DNA of 64,000 bases. Origin: Rattus norvegicus (Eukaryota; Chordata; Mammalia; Rodentia; Muridae). Position numbers and translations under genes: made by a program. The DNA is taken from assembly GCF_036323735.1 (NCBI RefSeq), contig NC_086024.1:70362924-70426923 (forward strand), in the 5' to 3' direction. Position 1 is the stretch's first letter; each line of letters begins with the position of its first letter. The notes under the pieces are model-generated. The model saw nothing but the letters and a program-made list of their open reading frames with translations, did no database searches and was not told the origin of the DNA. Below are positions 11,055 to 23,837 of this stretch, piece after piece.

Positions 11055-12995
11055 GGGATGGCAGGACCAAGGGCTTCTCCTTCCATTCATGCCCAGAAAG
11101 GCCATCCTTTGCTACAAATGCAGTTGGAGCCATGGATCAGTCCATGTATAGTCTTTGGGTAGTGGTTTAGTGATTGGAAACACTGGTTGGTTGGTGTTGT
11201 TGCAAGCTCTTTCAATCCTTTCTCGTTCTAACTTCACTGGTTTGCTGCTAGTATTTATTTCTGTATTCGACATGTTCTGGATGTGTCTCTCAGGAGAGAT
11301 CTATATCAGCTTTCTGTCAGCATGCACTTCTTATTCTTAGCTTCATGCATTTTATCTATTTTTGGTGGATATATATGGGCCATATGTGGGGCAGGCTCTG
11401 AATGGCTGATCCTTCAGTCTCTGCTCTAAACTTTGCCTCCATATCCCCTCTTATGGATATTTTTCTTCCCATTTTTAAGAAGGAGGGAAGCATCCCCATT
11501 TTGGTCATCCCTCTTCTTGAGTTTCATGTGGTTTGTGAATTGAATCTTGGGTAATTCAAGCTTTTGTGCCAATATCCACTAATCAGTGACTGCATACCAT
11601 GTGTGTTTTTCTATGATTGGGTTACCTCACTGAGGATGATATTGTCTAGTTCATTCCATTTGCCTGTGAATTTCATGACATCATTGTTTTTGATAGCTGA
11701 GTAGCACAACATTGTATAGATATACTAGATATTCTGTATCCATTCCTCTGTTGAAGTGCATCTGGGTTCTTTCCAGCTTATGGCTATTATAAATCAGGTT
11801 GTTATTAACATAATGGAATGTGTGTCTTTGTTGTATGTTGGAACATCTTTTGGGTATATGCCCAGGAGGGTATAGCTGGGTCCTCAAGTAGTGTAATATC
11901 CAATTTTCTGAGGAACCTCCAGACTGATTTCCAGAGAGGTTGTACCAAAAATTTGCAATCCCACCAAAAATGGAGTAGTGTTCCTCTTTCTCCACATCCT
12001 TGCCAGCATCTACTGTTGCCTGAGTTTTTGATCTTAGCCATTCTGACTTGTGTGAGGTGGAATCTCAGGGTTGTTTTGATTTGCATTTCCCTGATGACTA
12101 AGAATGTTGAACATTTCTTTAGGTGCTTCTCAGACATTTGATATTCCTCAGCTGTGAATTCTTTGTTTAGCTCTGTACCCCATTTTTAATAGGGTTATTT
12201 GACTCTCTGGAGTCTAACTTCTTGAGTTCTTTTTATATTTTGGACATTATCTCTCTATCAGATGTAGGATTGGTAAAGATGTTTTCTTCATCTTTTGGTT
12301 GCCATTTTCTCATAATGACAGTGTCTTTTGCCTTACAGAAGCTTTGCAGTTCTATGAGGTCCCATTTGTCGATTCTTGATCTTAGAGCATAAGCCATTGG
12401 TGTTCTGCTCAGGAAAATTTCCCCAGTGCCCATGTGTTCAAGACTCTTCCCCAATTTTTCTTCTATTAGTGTGAGTGTATCTGATTTGATATGGAGGTCC
12501 TTGATCAACTTCTACTTAAGCTTTTGTACAGGGTGATAAGAATGGATCGATTTGTATTCTTATGCATGCTGACCACCAGTTGAACCAGCACCATTTTTTG
12601 AAAATACTATCTTTTTTCCATTGGATCGTTTTAGTTCCTTTGTCAAAGATCAAGTAACAATAATTGTGTGGATTCATTTCTAGATCTTCAGTTCTATTCC
12701 ACTGATCCACTTGCCTGTCTCTGTACCGATGACATACAATTTTTATTACTATTGCTTTATAATACTGCTTGAGGTCAAGGATGGTGATTCCCCCAGAAGT
12801 TCTTTTATTGGTGAAAATAGTTTTAGCTATTATGGGTTTTTTGTTATTCCAAATGAATTTGCAAATTGCTCTCTCTATCTCTATGAAGAATTGAATTGAA
12901 ATTTTGAGGGGGATTGCATTGAATTTGTAGATTGCTTGGTAAATGATTCTATAAGCAACATAACTATATATTACCAGTTTCATTTCAGTTTCATA
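11055..12995 (-). mobile_element. L1 fragment: 3' UTR plus C-terminal ORF2
   Basis: This L1 copy is read on the minus strand and is truncated at both ends. It begins inside the 3' UTR (GGCAGGACCAAGGGCTTC), lacking the last ~180 bp and the poly(A). It runs upstream into the C-terminal third of ORF2 and stops near 12995. The translated pieces at 11805-12137, 12233-12508 and 12516-12983 are in different frames, so the copy is dead. They keep recognisable ORF2 motifs, including the C-x3-C-x7-H-x4-C zinc-knuckle-like segment (CWQGCGERGTLLHFWWDC). It looks older than copies B, C and D in the stack to the right. Confidence 0.9.
11805..12983 (-). pseudogene. L1 ORF2 C-terminal pseudogene fragment
   Basis: This is the part of ORF2 that follows the reverse-transcriptase domain, ending in the cysteine-rich C-terminus. 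Frame changes separate 12983-12516, 12508-12233 and 12137-11805. No endonuclease or polymerase active-site residues are included because the element is 5'-truncated. It is a non-functional remnant. Confidence 0.85.
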
Positions 12996-13189
12996 AGCAG
13001 GATAGGAACTGACTTTTCAGTTTCTCAATTTAAATAATCATATTTTATATAATTTACAGTAATAAATGTTAAGAGAAGGGTTCCTATAGGATACTAGAAA
13101 TCTAAGTCAGAATATTGTGAGAAAAGAATATAACACAATTTAATTAAAAAATACTAGAATAATAATAAAAATAATTTTAAAAGTATTCA

Positions 13190-14883
13190 TTGCTTGTTTT
13201 GAATATTTTATGTTTACATTTTAAATGTTATCTCCTTTCCCGGTTTCCCATCCATAAACCTCCTATCCTATCCTCCTTAACTCTTTTTCTAGGAGTGTGT
13301 TCCCCCTGCCCCACCACTCACTCCTTCCCACAGCCCCTCTCAGACATTTCTCTATACAGGGGAGGGGGCCCCATGGCAGGACCAAGGACTTCTACCATTG
13401 GTGACCAACAAGGCCATCCATTGCTACATATGCAGCTTCCATGGATCCTTCCATGTGAACTCTTTGGGTAGTGGTTTAGTCCTTGGGATCTCTGGTTGTT
13501 GTTCTATGGGGTTGCAAGCCCCTTCAATCCTTTCTCTAACTCCTCCAATGGGAAACTCGTTCTCAATTCAATTGTTTGATGCTAATATTCACCTCTGTGT
13601 TTGTCTTGCTCTGGGAGAGCCTCTCAAGAGGCAGCTATATCAGGCTAGTGTCAGTATGCCCTTGTTTGCATCAACAATACTGTTGAGGTTTGGTGGCTGT
13701 ATGTATATGGAATGGATCCCCAGGGAGGGCAGACTGGTAAGGAGCCATTCCTTCAGTCTCTACTCCAAACACTGTCTCCATATATCTTATGAATATTTTT
13801 GTTTTCCCTTTTAAGAAGGACTGAAACATCCACATTTTGGTTGTCCTTCTTCTGGAGCATCATGTGGTCTGTGGATTTAATGTTGGGTAATTCGAGCTTT
13901 CATGCTAATATCCACTCTTCAGTGAGTACATACCATGTGTGTTTTATTGTGATTGGGTTACCTCACTCAGGATGATATTTTCTAGTTCCATCCATTTGCC
14001 TAAAAATTTCATAATTTCATTTTTTATGATAACTGAGTTTGTATTTGAATAGAACATGTGTCCTTGTTACATGTTGGAGCATCATTTTGGTATATGATCA
14101 GGACAGGTATAGATGGGTCCTCAGGTAGAACTATTTCCAACATTCTGAGGAACCTCCAGACTGATTTCCAGAATGGTTGTACCAGTCTGCAATCCCACCA
14201 ACAATGGAGGAGTGTTCCTCTTTCTTTACATCCTCGCCAGCATCTGCTGTCACTGGAATTTTTGATCTTAGACATTCTGACTCATGTGAGGTGGAATCTA
14301 AGGTTGTTTTGATTTGCATTTCCCTGATGACTAAGGATGTTGAACATTCATTATGTACTTCTCAGACATTCATTACTCCTCAGCTGATAATGCTTTGTTT
14401 AGGTCTGTACCTCATTTTTAATAGGGTATTTGACTCTCTGGAGTCTAACTTCTTGAGTTCTATATATATTTTGAATATTAGCCCTCTATCAGATGTAGTA
14501 TAGGTAAAAATCTTTTCCCAATCTGTTGGTTGCTGTTTTGTTAAAGGCTCATCTCCACTATTTCTTCTATTAGTTTCAGTGTATCTGGTTTTATGTGGAG
14601 GTCCTTGATGAACATAGATTTCTGCATTGTATAAGGAGATAAGAATGGATCTATTTGCATTCTTCTACATGCTGACCTCCAGGTGAAGCAGCACGAATTG
14701 TTGAAAATGCGATCTTTTTCTACTGAATGGTCTTAGCTCCTTTTTCAAAGATAAAGTGAAAATAGGTGTGTGGGTACATTTCTGAGTCTTCCATTCTATT
14801 CTACTGATCTACCTGCCTGTCTCTTTACCCACAGCATAGAGTTTTTATGACTATTGCTCTGGAATACTGGTTGAGGTTGTTCC
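13190..14883 (-). mobile_element. L1 copy A, 3' part (old, split)
   Basis: This is the 3' UTR and the last part of ORF2 of an old L1, sense on minus. It starts at 13190 with TGTTTTGAATATTTTATG and the 3' UTR block TATCTCCTTTCCCGGTTTCC. It is interrupted inside ORF2 at CCAAGAAGTT (14884-14893). The same ten bases recur at 31623-31632, where A resumes in register (TGTTTTATTGTTGAGGATA). Frames are broken: the fragment at 14024-14275 retains the cysteine-rich C-terminus, again CWRGC...HCWWDC. Rejoining the two segments gives about 5.9 kb, near full length. Confidence 0.9.
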
Positions 14884-14893
14884 CCAAGAAGTT
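14884..14893. repeat. Target-site duplication of L1 copy D, left
   Basis: CCAAGAAGTT here matches 31623-31632. The two copies flank the whole 16.7-kb inserted block and mark where D entered A. Confidence 0.85.
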
Positions 14894-15479
14894 TTTTTTT
14901 TTTTTTATTAACTTGAGTATTTCTTATATACATTTCGAGTGTTATTCCCTTTACCGGTTTCCGGGCAAACATCCCCCTCCCCCTCCCCTTCCTTAAGGGT
15001 GTTCCCCTCCCCACCCTCCCCCCATTGCCGCCCTCCCCCCAACAGTCTAGTTCACTGGGGGTTCAGTCTTAGCAGGACCCAGGGCTTCCCCTTCCACTGG
15101 TGCTCTTACTAGGATATGCATTGCTACCTATGAGGTCAGAGTCCAGGGTCAGTCCATGTATAGTCTTTAGGTAGTGGCTTAGTCCGTGGAAGCTCTGGTT
15201 GCTTGGCATTGTACATATGGGGTCTCGAGCCCCTTCAAGCTCTTCCAGTTCTTTCTCTGATTCCTTCAACGGGGGTCCTATTTTCAGTTCAGTGGTTTGC
15301 TGCTGGCATTCGCCTCTGTATTTGCTGTATTCTGGCTGTGTCTCTCAGGAGCGATCTACATCCGGCTCCTGTCGGTCTGCACTTCTTTGCTTCATCCATC
15401 TTCTCTAATTGGGTGGCTGTATATGTATGGGCCACATGGGGGGCAGGCTCTGAATGGGTGTTCCTTGAGTCTGTGTTTT
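14892..15479 (-). mobile_element. L1 copy D, 3' UTR segment (split)
   Basis: A 16-T run (14892-14907, the antisense poly(A) tail) is followed by 570 bp of young-type rat L1 3' UTR, up to TTGAGTCTGTGTTTT (15465-15479). D continues at 25962 with TAATCTTTGCCTCTC, exactly what follows this point in copies B and C. The C-rich stretch at about 14971-15035 is the polypurine tract of the L1 3' UTR seen from its pyrimidine strand. Confidence 0.93.
15465..15479. repeat. 15-bp target-site duplication, left copy
   Basis: TTGAGTCTGTGTTTT is repeated exactly at 25947-25961. On the minus strand the junction reads GATT/AAAACACAG, a canonical L1 endonuclease site (TT/AAAA). It shows that everything between 15480 and 25946 entered D as, or within, one insertion. 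Confidence 0.95.
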
Positions 15480-18400
15480 TTTTTCCATTTTTTTTATTAA
15501 CTTGAGTATTTCTTATATACATTTCAAGTGTTATTCCCTTTCCCGGTTTCCGGGCAAACATCCCCCTCCCCAATCCCCTTCCTTATGGGTGTTCCCCTCT
15601 CAACCCCCCCCCATTGCCGCCCTCCCCCCATAGTCTAGTTCACTGGGGGTTCAGTCTTAGCAGGACCCAGGGCTTCCCCTTCCACTGGTGCTCTTACTAG
15701 GATATTCATTGCTACCTATGGGGTCAGAGTCCAGGGTCAGTCCATGTATAGTATTTAGGTAGTGGCTTAGTCCGTGGAAGCTCTGGTTGCATGGCATTGT
15801 TGTACTTTTGGGGTCTCGAGCCCCTTCAAGATCTTCCAGTTCTTTCTCTGATTTCTTCAACGGGGGACCTATTCTCAGTTCAGTGGTTTGCTGCTGGCAT
15901 TCACCTCTGTATTTGCTGTATTCTGGCTGTGTCTCTCAGGAGCGATCTACATCCGGCTCCTGTCGGTCTGCACTTCTTTGCTTCATCCATCTTCTCTAAT
16001 TGGGTGGCTGTATATGTATGGGCCACATGTGGGGCAGACTCTGAATGGGTGTTCCTTCAGTCTCTGTTTTAATCTTTGCCTCTCCCTTCCCTGCCAAGGA
16101 TATTCTTCTTCATCATTTAAAGAAGGAGTGAAGCATTCACATTTTGATCATCTGTCTTGAGTTTCGTTTGTTCTAGGGATCTAGGGTAATTCAAGCATTT
16201 GGGCTAATAGCCACTTATCAATGAGTGCATACCATGTATGTCTTTCTGTGATTGGGTTAGCTCACTCAGGATGATATTTTCCAGTTCCAACCATTTGCCT
16301 ACGAATTTCATAAACTCGTTGTTTTTGATAGCTGAGTAATATTCCATTGTGTAGATGTACCACATTTTCTGTATCCATTCCTCTGTTGAAGGGCATCTGG
16401 TTTCTTTCCATTTTCTGGCTATTATAAATAAGGCTGCGATGAACATAGTGGAGCATGTGTCTCTTTTATATGTTGAGGCATCTTTTGGGTATATGCCCAA
16501 GAGAGGTATAGCTGGATCCTCAGGCAGTTCAATGTCCAATTTTCTGAGGAACCTCCAGACTGATTTCCAGAATGGTTTTACCAGTCTGCAATCCCACCAA
16601 CAATGGAGGAGTGTTCCTCTTTCTCCGCATCCTCGCCAGCATCTGCTGTCACCTAGTTTTTGATCTTAGCCATTCTCACTGGTGTGAGGTGAAATCTCAG
16701 GATTGTTTTGATTTGCAATTCCCTTATGACTAAAGATGTTGAACATTTCTTTAGGTGTTTCTCAGCCATTCGGCATTCCTCAGCTGTGAATTCTTTGTTT
16801 AGCTCTGAACCCCATTTGTTAATAGGGTTATTTGTTTCCCTGCGGTCTAACTTCTTGAGTTCTTTGTATATTTTGGATATAAGGCCTCTATCTGTTGTAG
16901 GATTGGTAAAGATCTTTTCCCAATCTGTTGGTTGCCGTTTTGTCTTAACCACAGTGTCCTTTGCCTTACAGAAGCTTTGCAGTTTTATGAGATCCCATTT
17001 GTCGATTCTTGATCTTAGAGCATAAGCCATTGGTGTTTTGTTCAAGAAATTTTTTCCAGTGCCCATGTGTTCCAGATGCTTCCCTAGTTTTTGTTCTATT
17101 AGTTTGAGTGTGTCTGGTTTGATGTAGAGGTCCTTGATCCACTTGGACTTAAGCTTTGTACAGGGTGATAATGATGAATCGATCTGCATTCTTCTACATT
17201 TTGCCCTCCAGTTGAACCAGCACAATTTGTTGAAAATGCTATCTTTTTTCCATTGGATGGTTTTGGCTCCTTTGTCAAAAATCAAGTGACCATAGGTGTG
17301 TGGGTTCATTTCTGGGTCTTCAATTCTATTCCATTGGTCTATCTGTCTGTCTCTGTACCAATACCATGCAGTTTTTATCACTATTGCTCTGTAATACTGC
17401 TTGAGTTCAGGGATAGTGATTCCCCCTGAAGTCCTTTTATTGTTGAGGATAGCTTTAGCTATCCTGGGTTTTTTGTTATTCCAGATGAATTTGCAAATTG
17501 TTCTGTCTAACTCTTTGAAGAAATGGATTGGTATTTTGATGGGGATTGCATTGAATCTGTAGATTGCTTTTGGTAAAATGGCCATTTTTACTATATTAAT
17601 CCTGCCAATCCATGAGCATGGGAGATCTTTCCATCTTCTGAGGTCTTCTTCAATTTCTTTCCTCAGTGTCTTGAAGTTCTTATTGTAGAGATCTTTTACT
17701 TGCTTGGTTAAAGTCACACCGAGGTACTTTATATTATTTGGGTCTATTATGAAGGGTGTCGTTTCCCTAATTTTTCTCTCGGCTTTTTTCTCTTTTGTAT
17801 AGAGGAAGGCAACTGATTTATTTGAGTTAATTTTATACCCAGCCACTTTGCTGAAGTTGTTTATCAGCTTTAGTAGTTCACTGGTGAAACTTTTGGGATC
17901 ACTTAAATATACTATCATATCATCTGCAAATAGTGATATTTTGACCTCTTCTTTTCCGATCTGTATCCCCTTGATCTCCTTTTGTTGTCTGATTGCTCTG
18001 GCTAGAACTTCAAGAACTATATTGAATAAGTAGGGAGAGAGTGGGCAGCCTTGTCTAGTCCCTGATTTTAGTGGGATTGCTTGAAGTTTCTCTCCATTTA
18101 GTTTAATGTTAGCAACTGGTTTGCTGTATATGGCTTTTACTATGTTTAGGTATGGGCCTTGAATTCCTATTCTTTCCAGGACTTTTATCATGAAGGGGTG
18201 TTGAATTTTGTCAAATGCTTTCTCAGCATCTAATGAAATGATCATGTGGTTCTGTTCTTTCAGTTTGTTTATATAATGGATCACGTTGATGGTTTTCCGT
18301 ATATTAAACCATCCCTGCATGCCTGGGATGAAGCCTACTTGATCATGGTGGATGATTGTTTTGATGTGCTCTTGAATTCGGTTTGCCAGAATTTTATTGA

Positions 18401-19213
18401 GTATTTTTGCGTCCATATTCATAAGGGAAATTGGTCTGAAGTTCTCTTTCTTTGTTGTGTCTTTGTGTGGTTTAGGTATAAGTGTAATTGTGGCTTCGTA
18501 GAAGGAATTCGGTAGTGTTCCATCTGTTTCAATTTTGTGGAATAGTTTGGATAATATTGGTATGAGGTCTTCTATGAAGGTTTGATAGAATTCTGCACTA
18601 AATCCGTCTGGACCTGGGCTCTTTTTGGTTGGGAGACCTTTAATGACTGCTTCTATTTCCTTAGGAGTTATGGGGTTGTTTAACTGGTCTATCTGTTCCT
18701 GATTTAACTTCGATACCTGGTATCTGTCTAGGAAAAATGTCCATTTCCTGAAGATTTTCAAGTTTTGTTGAATATAGGTTTTTATAGTAAGATCTGATGA
18801 TTTTTTGAATTTCCTCTGAATCTGTAGTTATGTCTCCCTTTTCATTTCTGATTTTGTTAATTTGGACGCACTCTCTGTGTCCTCTCGTTAGTCTGGCTAA
18901 GGGTTTGTCTATCTTGTTGATTTTCTCAAAGAACCAACTTTTGGTCCTGTTGATTCTTTCTATGGTCCTTTTTGTTTCTACTTGGTTGATTTCAGCTCTG
19001 AGTTTGATTATTTCCTGCCTTCTACTCCTCCTGGGTGTATTTGCTTCTTTTTGTTCTAGAGCTTTTACTTGTGCTGTCAAGCTGCTGACATATGCTCTTT
19101 CCTCTTTCTTTCTGCAGGCACTCAGCGCTATGAGTTTTCCTCTTAGCACAGCTTTCATTGTGTCGCATAAGTTTGGGTATGTTGTATCTTCATTTTCATT
19201 AAATTCTAAAAAG
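15480..19213 (-). mobile_element. L1 copy B, 3' 3.7 kb
   Basis: The poly(A)-antisense tract (T9, CCA, T8) at 15476-15495 is followed by the 3' UTR (15496-16203) and ORF2 from its stop up to a point in the region between endonuclease and reverse transcriptase. B stops abruptly at AAATTCTAAAAAG (19201-19213), where the tail of copy C abuts. The missing 5' part (start of ORF2, ORF1 and 5' UTR) is not found as a separate segment anywhere in the window. Confidence 0.93.
16204..19213 (-). pseudogene. L1 ORF2 of copy B, 5'-incomplete, two frameshifts
   Basis: This encodes the reverse-transcriptase and C-terminal parts of the L1 endonuclease/reverse transcriptase. The middle frame (18761-16653, 702 codons) is long and clean and contains the fingers/palm motifs: [11 protein letters not shown] (catalytic Asp of motif A), [13 protein letters not shown] and [10 protein letters not shown] (FADD catalytic pair). 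A one-base insertion near 18735 (GGAAAAATGTCC against GGAAATTGTCC in copy C) separates it from the upstream frame ending at 19158. A one-base loss near 16650 (CACCTAGTTT against CACCTGAGTTT in copy D) shifts the C-terminal 112 codons, which end at 16204. The two indels and the loss of the N-terminal endonuclease make it non-functional. Its flank with copy C at 19213 coincides with a TT/AAAA site. Confidence 0.92.
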
Positions 19214-19951
19214 TTTTTTTTTGTTTAAAAGTTTTTTTTTATTATTAACTTGAGTATTTCTAATATACATTTCGAGTGTTATTCCCTTTCCCAGTTTCTG
19301 GGCAAACATCCCCCTCCCTCCTCCCCTTTCTTATCGGTGTTCCCCTCCCCACACTCCCCCCATTGTCCCCCTCCACCCAACAGTCTAGTTCACTGGGGGT
19401 TCAGTCTTAGCAGGACCCAGGGCTTCCCCTTCCACTGCTGCTCTTACTAGGATATTCATTGCTACCTATGAGGTCAGAGTCCAGGGTTAGTCCATGTATA
19501 GTCTTTAGGTAGTGGCTTAGTCCCTGGAAGCTCTGGTTGCTTGGCATTGTTGTACATATGGGGTCTCGAGCCCCTTCAAGCTCTTCCAGTTCTTTCTCTG
19601 ATTCCTTCAACGGGGGTCTTATTCTCAGTTCAGTGGTTTGCTGCTGGTATTCGCCTCTGTATTTGCTGTATTCTGGCTGTGTCTCTCAGGAGCGATCTAC
19701 ATCCGGCTCCTGTCGGTCTGCACTTCTTTGCTTCATCCATCTTGTCTAATTGGATGGCTGTATACGCATGGTCCACATTTGGGGCAGACTCTGAATGGGT
19801 GTTCCTTCAGTCTCTGTTTTAATCTTTGCCTCTCTCTTCCCTGCCAAGGGTATTCTTGTTCACCTTTTAAAGAAGGAGTGAAGCATTCACATTTTGATCA
19901 TCTGTCGAGTTTCATTTGTTCTAGGCATTTAGGGTAATTCAAGCATTTGGG

Positions 19952-22900
19952 CTAATAGCCATTTATCAGTGAGTGCATACCATGTATGTCTTTCTGTGTT
20001 TGGGTTAGCTCACTCAGGATGATATTTTCCAGTTCCAGCCATTTGCCTACGAATTTCATAAAGTCGTTTTTTTGATAGCTGAGTAATATTCCATTGTGTA
20101 GATGTACCACATTTTCTGTATCCATTCCTCTGTTGAAGGGCATCTGGGTTCTTTTCAGCTTCTGGCTATTATAAATAAGGCTGCAATGAACATAGTGGAG
20201 CACGTGTCTTTTTTATATGTTGGGGCATCTTTTGGGTATATGCCCAAGAGAGGTATAGCTGGATCCTCAGGCAGTTCAATGTCCAATTTTCTGAGGATCC
20301 TCCAGACTGATTTCCAGAATGGTTGTACCAGTCTGCAATCCCACCAATAATGGAGGAGTGTTCCTCTTTCTCCACATCCTTGCCAGCATCTGTTGTCCCC
20401 TGAGTTTTTTATCTTAGCCATTCTCACTGGTGTGAGGTGAAATCTCAGGGTTGTTTTGATTTGCATTTCCCTTATGACTAAAGATGTTGAACATTTCTTT
20501 AGTTGTTTCTCTGCCATTCGGCATTCCTCAGCTGTGAATTCTTTGTTTAGCTCTGAGCCCCATTTTTTAATAGGGTTATTCGTTTCCCTGTGGTCTTACT
20601 TCTTGAGTTCTTTGTATATTTTGGATATAAGGCCTCTATCTGTTGTAGGATTGGTAAAGATCTTTTCCCAATCTGTTGGTTGCCGTTTTGTCCTAACCAC
20701 AGTGTCCTTTGCCTCACAGAAGCTTTGCAGTTTTATGAGATCCCATTTGTCGATTCTTGATCTTAGAGAATAAGCCATTGGTGTTTTGTTCAGGAAATTT
20801 TTTCCAGTGCCCATGTGTTCCAGATGCTTCCCTAGTTTTTCTTCTATTAGTTTGAGTGTGTCTGCTTTGATGTGGAGGTCCTTGATCCACTTGGACTTAA
20901 GCTTTGTACAGGGTGATAATGAATGATCGATCTGCATTCTTCTACATGTTGCCCTCCAGTTGAACCAGCACCATTTGCTGAAAATGCTATCTTTTTTCCA
21001 TTGGATGGTTTTGGCTCCTTTGTCAAAAATCAAGTGACCATAGGTGTGTGGGTTCATTTCTGGGTCCTCAATTCTATTCCATTGATCTATCTGTCTGTCT
21101 CTGTACCAATACCATGCAGTTTTTATCACTATTGCTCTGTAATACTGCTTGAGTTCAGGGATAGTGATTCCCCCTGAGGTCCTTTCATTTTTGAGGATAG
21201 CTTTAGCTATCCTGGGTTTTTTGTTATTCCAGATGAATTTGCAAATTGTTCTGTCTAACTCTTTGAAGAATTGGATTGGTATTTTGATGGGGATTGCATT
21301 GAATCTGTAGATTGCTTTTGGTAAAATGGCCATATTTACTATATTAATCCTGCCAATCCATGAGCATGGGAGATCTTTCCATCTTCTGAGGTCTTCTTCA
21401 ATTTCCTTCTTCAGTGTCTTGAAGTTCTTATTGTACAGATCTTTTACTTGCCTTGTTCAAGTCACTCCGAGGTACTTTATATTATTTGGGTCTATTATGA
21501 AGGGTGTCGTTTCCCTAATTTCTTTCTCGGCTTGTTTCTCTTTTGTATAGAGGAAGGCAACTGATTTATTTGAGTTAATTTTATACCCAGCCACTTTGCT
21601 GAAGTTGTTTATCAGCTTTAGTAGTTCTCTGGTGGAACTTTTGGGATCACTTAAATATACTATCATATCATCTGCAAATAGTGATATTTTGACTTCTTCT
21701 TTTCTGATCTGTATCCCCTTGACATACTTTTGTTGTCTGATTGCCTTGGCTAGAACTTCAAGAGCTATACTGAATAAGTAGGGAGAGAGTGGGCAGCCTT
21801 GTCTAGTCCCTGATTTTAGTGGGATTGCTTCAAGTTTCTCTCCATTTAGTTTAATGTTAGCAACTGGTTTGCTGTATATGGCTTTTACCATGTTCAGGTA
21901 TGGGCCTTGAATTCCTATTTTTTCCAGGACTTTTATCATGAAGGGGTGTTGAATTTTGTCAAATGCTTTCTCAGCATCTAATGAATTGATCATGTGGTTT
22001 TGTTCTTTCAGTTTGTTTATATAATGGATCACGTTGATGGTTTTCCGTATATTAAACCATCCCTGCATGCCTAGGATGAAGCCTACTTGATCATGGTGGA
22101 TGATTGTTTTGATGTGCTCTTGGATTCGGTTTGCCAGAATTTTGTTGAGTATTTTTGCGTCGATATTCATAAGGGAAATTGGTCTGAAGTTCTCTTTCTT
22201 TGTTGTGTCTTTGTGTGGTTTAGGTATAAGAGTAATTGTGGCTTCGTAGAAGGTATTCGGTAGTGATCCATCTGTTTCAATTTTGTGGAATAGTTTGGAT
22301 AATATTGGTATGAGGTCTTCTATGAAGGTTTTATAGAATTCTGCACTAAACCCGTCTGGACCTGGGCTCTTTTTGGTTGGGAGACCTTTAATGACGGCTT
22401 CTATTTCCTTAGGAGTTATGGGGTTGTTTAACTGGTTTATCTGTTCCTGATTTAACTTCGGTACCTGATATCTGTCTAGGAAATTGTCCATTTCCTGAAG
22501 ATTTTCAAGTTTTGTTGAATATAGGTTTTTATAGTAAGATCTGATGATTTTTTGAATTTCCTCTGAATCTGTAGTTATGTCTCCCTTTTCATTTCTGATT
22601 TTGTTAATTTGGACGCACTCTCTGTGTCCTCTCGTTAGTCTGGCTAAGGGTTTATCTATCTTGTTGATTTTCTCAAAGTACCAACTTTTGGTTCTGTTGA
22701 TTCTTTCTATGATCCTTTTTGTTTCTACTTGGTTGATTTCAGCTCTGAGTTTGATTATTTCCTGCCTTCTACTCCTCCTGTGTGTATTTGCTTCTTTTTG
22801 TTCTAGAGCTTTTAGGTGTGCTGTCAAGCTGCTGACATATGCTCTTTCCTGTTTCTTTCTGCAGGCACTCAGCGCTATGAGTTTTCCTCTTAGCACAGCT

Positions 22901-23778
22901 TTCATTGTGTCCCATACGTTTGGGTATGTTGTACCTTCACTTTCATTAAATTCTAAAAAGTTTTTAATTTCTTTCTTTATTTCTCCCTTGATCAGGTTAT
23001 CATTGAGTAGAGCATTGTTCAATTCCCACGTATATGTGGGCATTCTTCCCTTATTGTTATTGAAGACCAGTTTTAGGCCGTGGTGGTCCGATAGCACGCA
23101 TGGTATTATTTCTATCTTTCTGTACCTGTTGAGGCCCGTTTTTTGACCAATTATATGGTCAATTTTGGAGAAAGTACCATGAAGATCTTAGAAGAAGGTA
23201 TATCCTTTTGCTTTAGGATAGAATGTTCTATAAATATCCGTTAAGTCCATTTGGCTCATGATTTCTCTTAGTCTGTCGACATCACTGTTTAATTTCTGTT
23301 TCCATGATCTGTCCATTGATGAGAGTGGGGTGTTGAAATCTCCCACTATTATTGTGTGAGGTGCAATGTGTGTTTTGAGCTTTAGTAAGGTTTCTTTTAC
23401 GTATGTAGGTGCCCTTGTATTTGGGGCATAGATATTTAGGATTGAGAGTTCATCTTGGTGGATTTTTCCTTTGATGAATATGAAGTGTCCTTCCTTATCT
23501 TTTTTGATGACTTTTAGTTGGAAATTGATTTTATTTGATATTAGAATGGCTACTCCAGCTTGCTTCTTCTGACCATTTGCTTGGAAAGTTGTTTTCCAGC
23601 CTTTCACTCTGAGGTAGTGTCTGTCTTTGTCTCTGAGGTGTGTTTCCTGTAGGCAGCAGAATGCAGGGTCCTCGTTGCGTATCCAGTTTGTTAGTCTATT
23701 TCTTTTTATTGGGGAGTTGAGGCCATTGATGTTGAAAGATATTAAGGAATAGTGATTATTGCTTCCCGTTATATTCAT
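19952..23778 (-). pseudogene. L1 ORF2 of copy C (endonuclease/reverse transcriptase), few lesions
   Basis: L1 ORF2 protein nicks target DNA and primes reverse transcription of L1 RNA there. From the ATG at 23778 the frame spans about 1,276 codons. The endonuclease residues are visible: Asn16 in FNINGLN, Glu45 in QETHL, Tyr117, Asp147/Asn149 in VGDFNT, and SDHH near residue 230. The polymerase FADD is near residue 701, and the C-terminal C-x3-C-x7-H-x4-C is also present. The pieces 23778-23188, 23097-21457, 21333-20596 and 20517-20155 are all in one frame. They are separated only by nonsense changes: TCA to TAA near 23188, TTA to TGA near 21457, TTA to TAA near 20596, and TGG to TGA near 20155. 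A one-base deletion near 20067 shifts the last codons. It is inactive, but only by a handful of point mutations. Motif A reads [11 protein letters not shown] where B and D have MIIS. Confidence 0.93.
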
Positions 23779-23837
23779 ATTTGGATGTGAAGTTATGTTT
23801 GTGTGCTTTCACTCTCTTTGTTTTGTTGCCAAGACGA

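Noticed and set aside
9683..11100. L1 pieces at 9683-9893 and 11055-12995 as one split element
   Set aside because: Both contain the GGCAGGACCAAGG/GGCAGGACCAAAG part of the 3' UTR, so they overlap in L1 coordinates and are more likely separate copies.
22577..23146. 189-codon plus-strand frame and similar plus-strand frames at 18830, 24256, 27468, 28965 and 30397
   Set aside because: They are antisense shadows of L1 ORF2 and ORF1. They recur at the same place in every copy because the underlying L1 sequence is the same.
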